Assembly: GCA_030728545.1 (NCBI GenBank) | Contig: JANQZQ010000027.1 | Coordinates: 1-7,965 of the forward strand | Origin: Ilumatobacteraceae bacterium | Lineage (GTDB): Bacteria; Actinomycetota; Acidimicrobiia; Acidimicrobiales; Ilumatobacteraceae | Direction of reading: 5' to 3' | Length of the DNA stretch: 7,965 nucleotides | Shown: one piece after another, positions 1 to 5,708 of the stretch | Layout of the letters: every line of letters begins with the position of its first letter | Position numbering within the stretch: the first letter of the stretch is position 1 | The notes under the pieces: model-generated | What the model was told of the DNA's origin: nothing | Databases searched by the model: none | What the model saw: the letters and a program-made list of their open reading frames with translations, nothing else | Position numbers and translations under genes: made by a program

Positions 1-1133
1 AACAGCGACATGCCGATCACATTGGGCACCATCACCCACTCTGCTGAGTCAACGAATGACTCCCACATCCAACGAGTGAATTGCTGCGGGTTGATGCCAG
101 CAATGAGTGCAAGGTTGCCGAGCACCATGAGTCGCGGGATGTGATGCACCCAGCCGCGCGCCTCGATGTCGCTGAGGATGCCCGACACGCAGCGCATTTT
201 CGTTGGGGCCGCCCCGGTGAAGAGTGGTGGCAGATCAAGTTGTGCGTCGAGGGCGTTGAGTGTTGCGTATTCGGGCATCCAACGCCAGTACAAATTCCAG
301 ACATATTCACGCCAACCGATGATCTGGCGAATGAAGCCTTCAGCCGAATTGATTGGCACACGACCGGCGCGAAACTCTTTTTCGACTCGGTCGCACACTT
401 CGCCAGGCAATAACAGACCCAGATTGAGATATGGCGAGAGCACGGAGTGCGCCAAATGCCAGTTGTCGGCAAGCATCGCATCTTCGTGTGGTCCAAACAT
501 CGGCAACACGCGCTTGATAAAAAAATCAAGACGCTCAAGCGCGCCGGCACGCGTAGTGGCCCACACGTCTACGGGGGCCGGCCAGCGGTCATGCCCGTCT
601 TTGGGTGGGCGCTCACGATTCTGCTCGTCGTAGTTCCACTCACCACCGCTGGGTTCGTCGCCATCTATGAGATAGTCGAGCCGACGACGCTGCCAGCGAT
701 AAAAGTCTTCCATCTTGAAGCTCTTGCGGGTATCGGCCCATGCCGCAAACTCATCGGGGTGCGTCAAGAATTGATTACTGCGCACGACGTTGCAGTCGAG
801 TTCTTTAACAAGTTGCCGTGCGGTGAACGAGTTCGGCTCGGTGACGGTGATGAGCGTTGGTGAATGACTGGCACGGTGGGCCTTGACGGCAGCGCGCATC
901 GACTCGGCATGTTGGTGGTCAACTTGGAACCCTGCGTCGCGGAGTTCCCCCGCGAACGCCTCAATTGCGCGGGTGTACAACGTGACCCGCGCTGGGTGCC
1001 AAGCGCGTGAAGCAATTTTGTCTTTGGCTGTGATGAGCAGAATGCGATGAGTCTTGGGATTCGCAGTTGCCATCGCACCAATTGCGCGGTTGAGTTGGTC
1101 GCCGAACACCCAAATGGTCTCGGTCTGCGCCAT
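1..1133 (-). CDS. Iron-sulfur bacterial cryptochrome / (6-4) photolyase-type protein, C-terminus cut by window edge
   Basis: 377 codons are present; the 3' end lies beyond base 1. Seen: an N-terminal GDQLN (residues 11-15), MEDFYRWQRRRLDYL (141-155), GGEWNYDEQNR (163-173), LAHSVLSPYLNLGLL (227-241), EGFIRQIIGWREY (265-277) and HHIPRLMVLGN (330-340). These are hallmarks of the FeS-BCP/CryPro class (COG3046), flavoproteins with a [4Fe-4S] cluster that repair (6-4) photoproducts or act as blue-light receptors. Cys315 lies 15 residues before His330-His331, the same spacing as cluster ligand Cys350 and active-site His365/His366 of Agrobacterium PhrB. The other three cluster cysteines would fall outside the window. 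The ATG at 1133 is the only usual start codon after an in-frame TAG. No well-spaced Shine-Dalgarno is seen; the purine stretch GAGGGG is 13 bases away. The gene is downstream of psuG but separated by 102 bases with its own putative -10. Repair versus signalling cannot be decided from this fragment. Confidence 0.93.
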   Translation of the reverse strand, partial: MAQTETIWVFGDQLNRAIGAMATANPKTHRILLITAKDKIASRAWHPARVTLYTRAIEAFAGELRDAGFQVDHQHAESMRAAVKAHRASHSPTLITVTEPNSFTARQLVKELDCNVVRSNQFLTHPDEFAAWADTRKSFKMEDFYRWQRRRLDYLIDGDEPSGGEWNYDEQNRERPPKDGHDRWPAPVDVWATTRAGALERLDFFIKRVLPMFGPHEDAMLADNWHLAHSVLSPYLNLGLLLPGEVCDRVEKEFRAGRVPINSAEGFIRQIIGWREYVWNLYWRWMPEYATLNALDAQLDLPPLFTGAAPTKMRCVSGILSDIEARGWVHHIPRLMVLGNLALIAGINPQQFTRWMWESFVDSAEWVMVPNVIGMSL

Positions 1134-1140
1134 TGCGCCG

Positions 1141-1146
1141 ACGCTA
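1141..1146 (-). promoter_or_regulatory. Putative leaderless -10 element (TAGCGT) of the photolyase gene
   Basis: On the minus strand TAGCGT fits the actinobacterial -10 consensus TANNNT and ends 7 bases before the ATG, which would put the transcription start on or next to the start codon. No good -35 is visible. The same hexamer occurs 8 bases before the isomerase start at 5709. The interpretation is inference. Confidence 0.4.
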
Positions 1147-1174
1147 CCCCTCGTCGATGTCGTATTCGGTAGCG
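1142..1174. repeat. Perfect 7-bp inverted repeat upstream of the photolyase gene
   Basis: CGCTACC (1142-1148) and GGTAGCG (1168-1174) are exact reverse complements with 19 bases between them. One arm covers the putative -10 of the photolyase gene, so it could be an operator; with so long a loop it may also be chance. The rest of the 1134-1235 gap shows no T-rich terminator after psuG. Confidence 0.4.
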
Positions 1175-1235
1175 AAGGCTGCAGTACCTATGACACCAAT
1201 TGATCTACCGAGCGACTGCGTGGAACTTACGAGTA

Positions 1236-2150
1236 TCAAGGTTTAGAAGGTAGGGCTACAAGACTCATTGCCAACATGGCCGCAACATGGGCGTTGTTTT
1301 CAGCGAGCGCAAGGTTGGCAACTACGGCCTCACCAGAGGTATCTGCTGCGATCTCAGCCAAAACAATCGGCGTCACGGCTGGTCCAGTGATTCCGCGTTG
1401 GTGTGCTGTTGCAAGGGCGCGGTCAATTGCGGCATTCATCATCGTTGCGTCAACTGCATGACTGGCCGGAACCGGCGTGCACACCAACATGCCACCGCCG
1501 AGGCTGAGCCGGCTAGTGGCAACACGTGCCAACACGTCGACGTCGTCGATTCGATGTTGGAGCACGAGTCCGCTCGAAACCACGGTGAACGCCGGAAACT
1601 CAATGCATTGGTATCCAACAACCGTGACCCCCAAGGTTTCGAGCGTCTCGAGCGTGCGTGGCAGATCTAGAAATGACTTAGCACCCGCCGACACCGTGAC
1701 CACCGGGTGACGTGCAAGGGCTCCGAGATCGGCGCTGATGTCGGCATGCAATTCAGCACCACGGTGCACACCGCCGATTCCACCCGTGGCAAACACTCTG
1801 ATGCCCACTTGTGCTGCCAATGCCAACGACGCCGACACCGTCGTTGCACCGAAGTCCCATCGTTCACCAATTGCCAACGGCAGGTCACGTTCGGCAACCT
1901 TGCGGGCCGGCCCGAGGATGCGTTCATGTTCTGAGTCGCTCAGCCCCACCCGTGCCACACCGTCGAGCACCGCAGTAACGGCGGGCACTGCACCCGCCGC
2001 GCGCACGGCAGCCAAGCATCGTGTGAGGGCTTCACGGTTGGCCGGCGAAGGCAGCCCAAGGTGAGAAAAGATCGTTGACTCCAACGCCACAATGGCCCGC
2101 TGGTCGGCGAGCGCGGCGGCAACTTCGGGTGAGAGCTGAACGTCGATCAT
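1236..2150 (-). CDS. psuG: Pseudouridine-5'-phosphate glycosidase
   Basis: 304 aa, full length for the PsuG/IndA family. In this family the enzyme reversibly cleaves the C-C glycosidic bond of pseudouridine 5'-phosphate, giving uracil and ribose 5-phosphate, in the cytoplasm and with a divalent metal. Seen: VALESTIFSHLGLPSPAN (21-38) with the active-site Glu24, KVAERDLP (84-91), GATTVSASLALA (101-112), VFATGGIGGVHRG (119-131), DISADL (137-142), SAGAKSFLDL (154-163) with Lys158 at the place of the lysine that forms the ring-opened ribose adduct in E. coli PsuG, EFPAF (184-188) and ENNAHVAAMLA (284-294). All key positions I can place are kept, so the enzyme should be active. The ATG at 2150 overlaps the kinase stop codon by 4 bases (ATGA) and has GGAGG 4 bases upstream, so translation is probably coupled. 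Stop is TGA at 1236-1238. No transporter such as PsuT is in the window. Confidence 0.96.
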   Translation of the reverse strand: MIDVQLSPEVAAALADQRAIVALESTIFSHLGLPSPANREALTRCLAAVRAAGAVPAVTAVLDGVARVGLSDSEHERILGPARKVAERDLPLAIGERWDFGATTVSASLALAAQVGIRVFATGGIGGVHRGAELHADISADLGALARHPVVTVSAGAKSFLDLPRTLETLETLGVTVVGYQCIEFPAFTVVSSGLVLQHRIDDVDVLARVATSRLSLGGGMLVCTPVPASHAVDATMMNAAIDRALATAHQRGITGPAVTPIVLAEIAADTSGEAVVANLALAENNAHVAAMLAMSLVALPSKP

Positions 2151-3007
2151 TCATCCTCCAGCGTGGCACCTGCACGGCCCACAACCCGAGCGGCAATCGC
2201 TTGGGCTTGCGCAACGCACTCGCCGAGGGTGGCTTGGCGGGCCAAAGCCAAGAGGTATCCGGCTGCAAAAGCGTCACCGGCACCGGTGCCGTCTACGACG
2301 GTGTCGACAGCCGCGACATTGAACTCAGACGTTGTCCCGTCGTTGCCGAAAACCTGTACTGGTCGTGGGCCATCTTTTACCACCACGGTTGCAGCGCCAA
2401 AGTGTTCGTGTTGTGTCACACCGATTGCTGCAGCTTCACTGTGAGTGCAAAACAATACGTCGGGCTGCAATGACGAAAGCAAATGCCGTACGTGCGATGC
2501 GCTGAGTTGTTCAATCACCGTTACTGATGAGGCGTCTACCGACACCCGGATGTTTCGTTGACGTGCAGCAAGCACCAGATTGCGAGTAGCGGTGCTGATG
2601 GGTTCATGGGAGAACGAATACATCGGCACGTGCAGGGTGGTCACATCAGCCAACCACTCATTGTCGTGGGTCGACAATTCCGTGGCGTCGCCACGGTCGG
2701 TCAGCATGGTGCGTTCGCCATCCGAAGTTGCTACGACCACGATTGAGCCGGTTCGACCCCGCCGTTCGCCGCGGACCTCAACATGATGTTGTTCAAGTTG
2801 GGCGATGAGTGAATCACCGAGTGGGTCGACACCAACACAACCGATGAAGCGTGCACGTCCACTCAGTTTGGCTGCAAAGTAGGCAACGTTGGCAGCACTG
2901 CCACCACGACGCCGAACGATGGTCGCTGGTGTATCACTGTCGCGTCGAATGCCATCGTGCAACTGCACGACGACGTCTTCAATCAGATCACCGACCGCGC
3001 ACAGCAC
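2147..3007 (-). CDS. psuK: PfkB-family carbohydrate/nucleoside kinase, probable pseudouridine kinase
   Basis: 286 aa, usual length for the ribokinase/PfkB fold. Seen: start strand AVGDLIEDVVV (4-14), first PfkB signature with the glycines and Asn of GGSAANVAYFAAKL (35-48), substrate-lid region and FIGCVGVDPLGD (54-65), KDG (211-213), and the anion-hole/catalytic signature DGTGAGDAFAAGY (239-251) with Asp245 as predicted base. Family membership is clear; the substrate is inferred from the 4-base overlap with psuG. If correct it phosphorylates pseudouridine to the 5'-phosphate that PsuG then cleaves. Start is GTG at 3007: the frame is closed 12 bases upstream by the sigma-factor TAA, and GAGG (minus strand, 3016-3013) lies 5 bases before it, so no other start is reasonable. 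The 12-base gap makes it the second gene of the sigma operon. Ribokinase, adenosine-kinase-like or other sugar kinase activity remains possible. Confidence 0.88.
   Translation of the reverse strand: MLCAVGDLIEDVVVQLHDGIRRDSDTPATIVRRRGGSAANVAYFAAKLSGRARFIGCVGVDPLGDSLIAQLEQHHVEVRGERRGRTGSIVVVATSDGERTMLTDRGDATELSTHDNEWLADVTTLHVPMYSFSHEPISTATRNLVLAARQRNIRVSVDASSVTVIEQLSASHVRHLLSSLQPDVLFCTHSEAAAIGVTQHEHFGAATVVVKDGPRPVQVFGNDGTTSEFNVAAVDTVVDGTGAGDAFAAGYLLALARQATLGECVAQAQAIAARVVGRAGATLEDE
2155..2159 (-). promoter_or_regulatory. Shine-Dalgarno GGAGG of psuG inside the kinase 3' end
   Basis: GGAGG on the minus strand sits 4 bases before the psuG ATG and within the last codons of the kinase gene. With the ATGA overlap it supports the chosen start and coupled translation. 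Confidence 0.7.
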
Positions 3008-3019
3008 GGCGGCCTCGAG

Positions 3020-3955
3020 TTATACCGAGAGCAGGTCGCGGGCGCCAGTGTCGCTTGATGGGTGGCGCAGTTTGCTCATTGCGCGAGCCTCGATCTGGCG
3101 GATGCGTTCACGAGTCAAGTTGAATGCCTCGCCAACTTCTTCCAGCGTGCGTGGCTCTCCACGGTCGAGACCAAAACGCAACGCCAGAATTTCGCGTTCG
3201 CGTGGGTCGAGTGGGGCAAGCAGACGGTGAATCTCGTCGGGCAACATCGCGGTGGCGGCCACTTCAAACGGCGACTCCACGGAGCGGTCTTCGACCACAT
3301 CGCCCAGTTCGGCATCGCCGTCTTCGCGCAGTGGTTCACTCAACGACAGTGGTTCATTCGCAAAGCGAAGAGCCTCGGTGACTTTGTCTTCGGGCATGTC
3401 GACTTCGGCGGAAAGTTCAGCCAGAGTCGCAGGTCGACCAAATTTGAGCTCGAGGCGCGAGCGAGCCTTTTGCAAACGCGCCAAGGTGTCGCCGGCATGG
3501 ACTGGCAGGCGGATGGTGCGGCCGGTGTTGGCGATGCCGCGGGTGATTGCTTGGCGAATCCACCAGGTGGCATAGGTGGAGAATTTGAAACCTTTACGCC
3601 AGTCGAACTTTTCTACGGCGTGCATGAGGCCGAGGTTGCCTTCTTGGATGAGGTCAAGCAATGGCAAACCAGATGCTTGGTACTTCTTGGCAATGGATAC
3701 CACGAGACGCAGGTTGGATTGCACGAATTGACGTTCAGCGCGCGTACCGAGGCGTTGGATTTTGCGCAGTTCACGCTTGCGGGGTGCACTCATGCGGGTT
3801 GACTTCTCGAGTTGTTTCTCGGCAGCCTTGCCTTCTTCGATTTCTTTTGCGAGACGCACTTCGTCGTCTTTGGTGAGCAGAACGTATTGGCCAATGTCGG
3901 TGAGATAGAGACGTACGAGGTCTTCGTCGTCTCGATCGATGCGATCTTTGGCCAT
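3020..3955 (-). CDS. RNA polymerase sigma-70 factor, group 1/2 type without region 1.1
   Basis: 311 aa. It directs RNA polymerase to promoters. Seen in order: region 1.2 EDLVRLYLTDIGQYVLLT (11-28); a charged linker (42-75); region 2.1 FVQSNLRLVVSIAKKY (77-92); 2.2 DLIQEGNLGLMHAVEKFD (101-118); 2.3 GFKFSTYATWWIRQAI (122-137) with the tyrosine and tryptophans used in DNA melting; 2.4 NTGRTIRLPVH (143-153); region 3 (about 155-235) including PLREDGDAELGDVVED (208-223); region 4 ALRFGLDRGEPRTLEEVG (258-275) and the helix-turn-helix TRERIRQIEARAMSKLRHPS (281-300). Region 4.2 is practically that of a principal sigma, so it should read housekeeping-like -35 sites. There is no long acidic N-terminus, which fits a group 2 sigma (HrdB/SigB-like) or a short primary sigma. 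The frame stays open upstream to 4114, but the ATG at 3955 starts the conserved part and has GGGGG 6 bases before it. First gene of the operon with the kinase and psuG. Confidence 0.95.
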   Translation of the reverse strand: MAKDRIDRDDEDLVRLYLTDIGQYVLLTKDDEVRLAKEIEEGKAAEKQLEKSTRMSAPRKRELRKIQRLGTRAERQFVQSNLRLVVSIAKKYQASGLPLLDLIQEGNLGLMHAVEKFDWRKGFKFSTYATWWIRQAITRGIANTGRTIRLPVHAGDTLARLQKARSRLELKFGRPATLAELSAEVDMPEDKVTEALRFANEPLSLSEPLREDGDAELGDVVEDRSVESPFEVAATAMLPDEIHRLLAPLDPREREILALRFGLDRGEPRTLEEVGEAFNLTRERIRQIEARAMSKLRHPSSDTGARDLLSV

Positions 3956-3972
3956 GTTGTGCCCCCACAAAT

Positions 3973-3982
3973 GTTCTAGAAC
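3973..3982. repeat. Perfect 10-bp palindrome GTTCTAGAAC in the sigma-factor leader
   Basis: The sequence reads the same on both strands and lies 17 bases upstream of the sigma-factor ATG. It could be a dimer-binding operator. It has the half-sites of an SOS box turned outwards and too close together, so it is not a LexA site of the GAAC-N4-GTTC type. Confidence 0.4.
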
Positions 3983-3994
3983 CGAATATGACAA

Positions 3995-4016
3995 TCGCGC
4001 CCTGGTGGGGGCGCGA
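3995..4016. repeat. Perfect 8-bp GC-rich inverted repeat (hairpin) in the sigma-factor leader
   Basis: TCGCGCCC (3995-4002) and GGGCGCGA (4009-4016) pair perfectly around a 6-base loop. If the sigma promoter lies further upstream, the mRNA would carry a strong hairpin 40-61 bases before the ATG. No run of U follows in either direction, so it is not a textbook intrinsic terminator. The whole 3956-4159 intergenic stretch separates two divergent genes; besides this element, the 10-bp palindrome and the -10 of the right-hand gene, I see nothing convincing in it. Confidence 0.5.
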
Positions 4017-4146
4017 ATGCGCTCAACGATACCGACCACCTCCAAATCCACAACCCCGATTTGAGGGAATCTTTGTTGGTGGAAGTCAGGCCCGTGTCGT
4101 GACCAACTCGACAAAATTCAGGTGTGTTTTTCCTGCTGCCATTCCT

Positions 4147-4152
4147 TACTAT
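4147..4152 (+). promoter_or_regulatory. Putative leaderless -10 element (TACTAT) of the BI-1/YccA gene
   Basis: TACTAT fits TANNNT and ends 7 bases before the ATG at 4160, so transcription would begin at or one base before the start codon. The purines GAGGG in the same 7 bases are only 2 bases from the ATG, too close for a good Shine-Dalgarno site. No good -35 is visible. Confidence 0.45.
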
Positions 4153-4159
4153 GAGGGAT

Positions 4160-4984
4160 ATGTCCAACCCCATTCTGAACGAATCTCGATTCAACAAACT
4201 TCGCGAGGGCACAGCTGGCGATGCCGGTTGGGGAGTCGGTAGCGGACAGCCAGCCAACACCTGGGCGCCACCCATCAATGATGGGCCTGTTTCACCACAT
4301 CACCCTGGGGTCATGACCGTAAGCGGTACGGCGAGCGCCAGCATGGTGTTGTTTGCACTGCTGCTGGTTTCCGCCGCTGTCGGTTGGATCGCTGTCGCCG
4401 AGCCACAGCCAGGCGTGCTCAGCTTCCCGCCGATGGCATTTGTTGGTGCAATCATCGGTTTTATCGCCGTAATGGTCACCGTCTTTAAGCCCATGACCTC
4501 CCATATTCTGGGTCCGGTTTATGCCGTTGGTCAGGGGCTATTTGTGGGTGCGTTGTCCAAAATGTTTGATGCCACCTACTCGGGCATCGTGGTGCAGGCC
4601 GTGGGCACCACGCTGGCAGTGTTCGGTGTGATGCTGTTTTTGTATCGCACCCGAATCTTGCGGGTGACTGACAAGTTTCGTCGCATCGTCATCGGGGCCA
4701 CCCTGGGGGTGATGGTGTTTTATCTTGCATCATTCGTCTTCAGCATGTTCGGTGCCAACGTGTCGTTTTTGTCCAGCAGCAGCGGGATGGGAATTCTCTT
4801 CAGCTTGTTCGTCGCCGGGCTGGCAGCCTTCAATTTGGCCTTGGATTTTGACTTCATCGAACGCGGTGAAGCGATGGGTTTGCCCCGTCGCATGGAGTGG
4901 TTTGCAGCCCTCGGCTTACTAGTCACATTGGTGTGGCTGTATCTCGAAGTGCTGCGCCTACTTGCCAAGCTGCGCGATCGCTAG
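4160..4984 (+). CDS. Bax inhibitor-1/YccA family integral membrane protein
   Basis: 274 aa. The start MSNPILNESRF is typical of the actinobacterial branch of this family (BaxI_1 type) and was preferred to an upstream in-frame start at 4124. A hydrophilic N-terminal stretch (1-55) rich in Gly, Pro and Asn is followed by about seven membrane segments, near 56-80, 91-109, 117-134, 143-162, 174-194, 209-228 and 246-268. The family motif LALDFDFIERGEAMGLP (226-242), with its membrane-buried acidic residues, and the C-terminal MEWFAALGLLVTLVWLYLE (245-263) are present. Relatives in the wider family form pH- or calcium-responsive leak channels (BsYetJ) or modulate FtsH proteolysis (E. coli YccA); the role in actinobacteria is not established. 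It is divergent from the sigma operon and is followed in the same reading frame by tag, 9 bases after its TAG stop. Confidence 0.92.
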   Translation: MSNPILNESRFNKLREGTAGDAGWGVGSGQPANTWAPPINDGPVSPHHPGVMTVSGTASASMVLFALLLVSAAVGWIAVAEPQPGVLSFPPMAFVGAIIGFIAVMVTVFKPMTSHILGPVYAVGQGLFVGALSKMFDATYSGIVVQAVGTTLAVFGVMLFLYRTRILRVTDKFRRIVIGATLGVMVFYLASFVFSMFGANVSFLSSSSGMGILFSLFVAGLAAFNLALDFDFIERGEAMGLPRRMEWFAALGLLVTLVWLYLEVLRLLAKLRDR

Positions 4985-4987
4985 ACG

Positions 4988-5004
4988 CCCTGCGTGACGC
5001 AGGG
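4988..5004 (+). promoter_or_regulatory. Perfect 7-bp hairpin containing the tag start codon
   Basis: CCCTGCG (4988-4994) and CGCAGGG (4998-5004) flank a 3-base loop TGA. The GTG start of tag (4994-4996) spans the last stem base and the loop, and the stem begins 4 bases after the stop of the upstream membrane-protein gene. It may limit independent initiation of tag and favour coupling to upstream translation. It lacks a following T run, so a terminator role is less likely. Confidence 0.5.
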
Positions 5005-5587
5005 TCTTCGTGCCCACCCTGACGGCCGCCAACGTTGCTGGTGGTGCGGCGGCGACCCGTTGTATGTGGCCTACCACGACTCTGAATGGGGACGGCCTGT
5101 TCACGACGACGTGCGCTTGTTCGAAAAGATTTGCCTAGAGGGGTTCCAGGCTGGTCTGAGCTGGCTCACTATTTTGCGCAAGCGCGAACACTTTCGGCGA
5201 GCATTCGCCGGTTTTGACATCGCTCGAGTTGCCAGCTTTGGGCCCAGGGATATCGAACGATTAGTCGCAGATGCAGGCATTGTTCGTCATCGCGGCAAGA
5301 TTGCTTCAGCCATCAACAATGCGCAGCGCTATGCAGATCTAGCAACTGAATTCGGTTCGCTCGACGCGTTCGTCTGGAGTTTTGTTACGAGCGCCCCAGC
5401 AGGCGATGAGGCAACAACGTCAGGCATCCCGACGTATACCCCTGCGTCAACCCGGCTATCAAAAGAATTGAAGCAACGCGGCTGGACATTCGTTGGGCCC
5501 ACCACTATGTACGCCTTCATGCAGTCAGTTGGCGTGGTGAACGATCACCTCAAGGGTTGTTGGGCGTATCAAGACGTTCAAGCATGA
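4994..5587 (+). CDS. tag: DNA-3-methyladenine glycosylase I
   Basis: 197 aa, close to the 187 aa of E. coli Tag. The enzyme removes 3-methyladenine from alkylated DNA as the first step of base excision repair. Seen: CWWCGGDPLYVAYHDSEWG (15-33), LFEKICLEGFQAGLSW (42-57), DAGIVRHRGKI (93-103), FVWSFV (126-131), LSKELKQRGWTFVGPTTMY (155-173) and FMQSVGVVNDHLKGC (175-189). The zinc-snap ligands of E. coli Tag (Cys4, His17, His175, Cys179) match Cys15, His28, His185 and Cys189 with identical spacing; Glu38, Tyr16 and Trp46 of the base pocket match Glu49, Tyr27 and Trp57. It should be active. The start must be GTG 4994: the previous gene's TAG closes this frame three codons upstream and the next GTG lies inside the zinc motif. 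No Shine-Dalgarno is seen. Its last 38 bases overlap an opposing small ORF. Confidence 0.96.
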   Translation: MTQGLRAHPDGRQRCWWCGGDPLYVAYHDSEWGRPVHDDVRLFEKICLEGFQAGLSWLTILRKREHFRRAFAGFDIARVASFGPRDIERLVADAGIVRHRGKIASAINNAQRYADLATEFGSLDAFVWSFVTSAPAGDEATTSGIPTYTPASTRLSKELKQRGWTFVGPTTMYAFMQSVGVVNDHLKGCWAYQDVQA

Positions 5588-5663
5588 GTTCCACTTCGGC
5601 GAGTTCGGCCTCAATTGCATCCAGGTCGAGGGGTGCTTCATTTTGGTTGTTGACGTCACTCAT
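5550..5663 (-). CDS. Possible 37-aa small protein, acidic amphipathic helix
   Basis: ATG at 5663, TGA at 5550-5552, 37 residues. The N-terminal third is polar (SDVNNQNEAP); the core LDLDAIEAELAEVELMLERLD (12-32) has leucine/isoleucine/valine every three to four residues and would form an acidic amphipathic or coiled-coil helix; the end TPNNP is a helix breaker. It resembles the helical part before the zinc finger of DksA/TraR-like proteins and short conserved actinobacterial ORFs of that look, but the finger is absent. ATG 5663 is the only normal start after an in-frame TAG. TACGCT lies 8 bases upstream as a possible leaderless -10. It runs opposite to tag and overlaps its 3' end by 38 bases. 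Function unknown; it may also be a chance ORF. Confidence 0.5.
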   Translation of the reverse strand: MSDVNNQNEAPLDLDAIEAELAEVELMLERLDTPNNP

Positions 5664-5671
5664 CTCCGCCC

Positions 5672-5677
5672 AGCGTA
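5672..5677 (-). promoter_or_regulatory. Putative leaderless -10 element (TACGCT) of the small ORF
   Basis: On the minus strand TACGCT fits TANNNT and ends 8 bases before the small-ORF ATG at 5663. It lies back to back with the isomerase -10, with 17 bases between them. Confidence 0.33.
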
Positions 5678-5694
5678 GATGGAGATGCCACCGC

Positions 5695-5700
5695 TAGCGT
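5695..5700 (+). promoter_or_regulatory. Putative leaderless -10 element (TAGCGT) of the isomerase gene
   Basis: TAGCGT fits TANNNT and ends 8 bases before the ATG at 5709, giving a predicted leader of 0-2 bases. It is identical to the hexamer before the photolyase gene. No Shine-Dalgarno site is seen before this ATG. Confidence 0.4.
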
Positions 5701-5708
5701 GACTCGCC

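Noticed and set aside
32..863. Several open frames of 110-172 codons on both strands at the left edge
   Set aside because: They overlap the photolyase frame, which runs unbroken through the edge and has clear family motifs; the others are rich in Arg, Ser and Cys with no domain.
1134..1235. Intrinsic terminator after psuG
   Set aside because: The only clear inverted repeat has a 19-base loop, lies next to the photolyase start and has no T run in the minus-strand direction.
3062..3802. Open frame of 246 codons on the plus strand, antisense to the sigma gene
   Set aside because: It lies wholly opposite strongly conserved sigma regions 2-4 and its translation shows no recognisable domain; it is a codon-bias shadow.
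4124..4159. Upstream in-frame start adding 12 residues to the BI-1/YccA protein
   Set aside because: Family members begin with MSNP-like residues, and the putative -10 at 4147-4152 falls inside the extension.
5536..5549. Small inverted repeat GGTGA/TCACC just after the small-ORF stop
   Set aside because: Only a 5-bp stem, inside the conserved NDH zinc-motif codons of tag and without a T run, so not supported as a terminator.
5650..5655. TTGACG as a -35 box for the isomerase gene
   Set aside because: It is 39 bases upstream of the proposed -10, and at normal spacing the only nearby candidate is a poor -10 match around 5675-5680.
5651..5658. Perfect palindrome TGACGTCA
   Set aside because: An 8-base palindrome is common by chance, it lies in the first codons of the small ORF, and no bacterial regulator for it is evident here.
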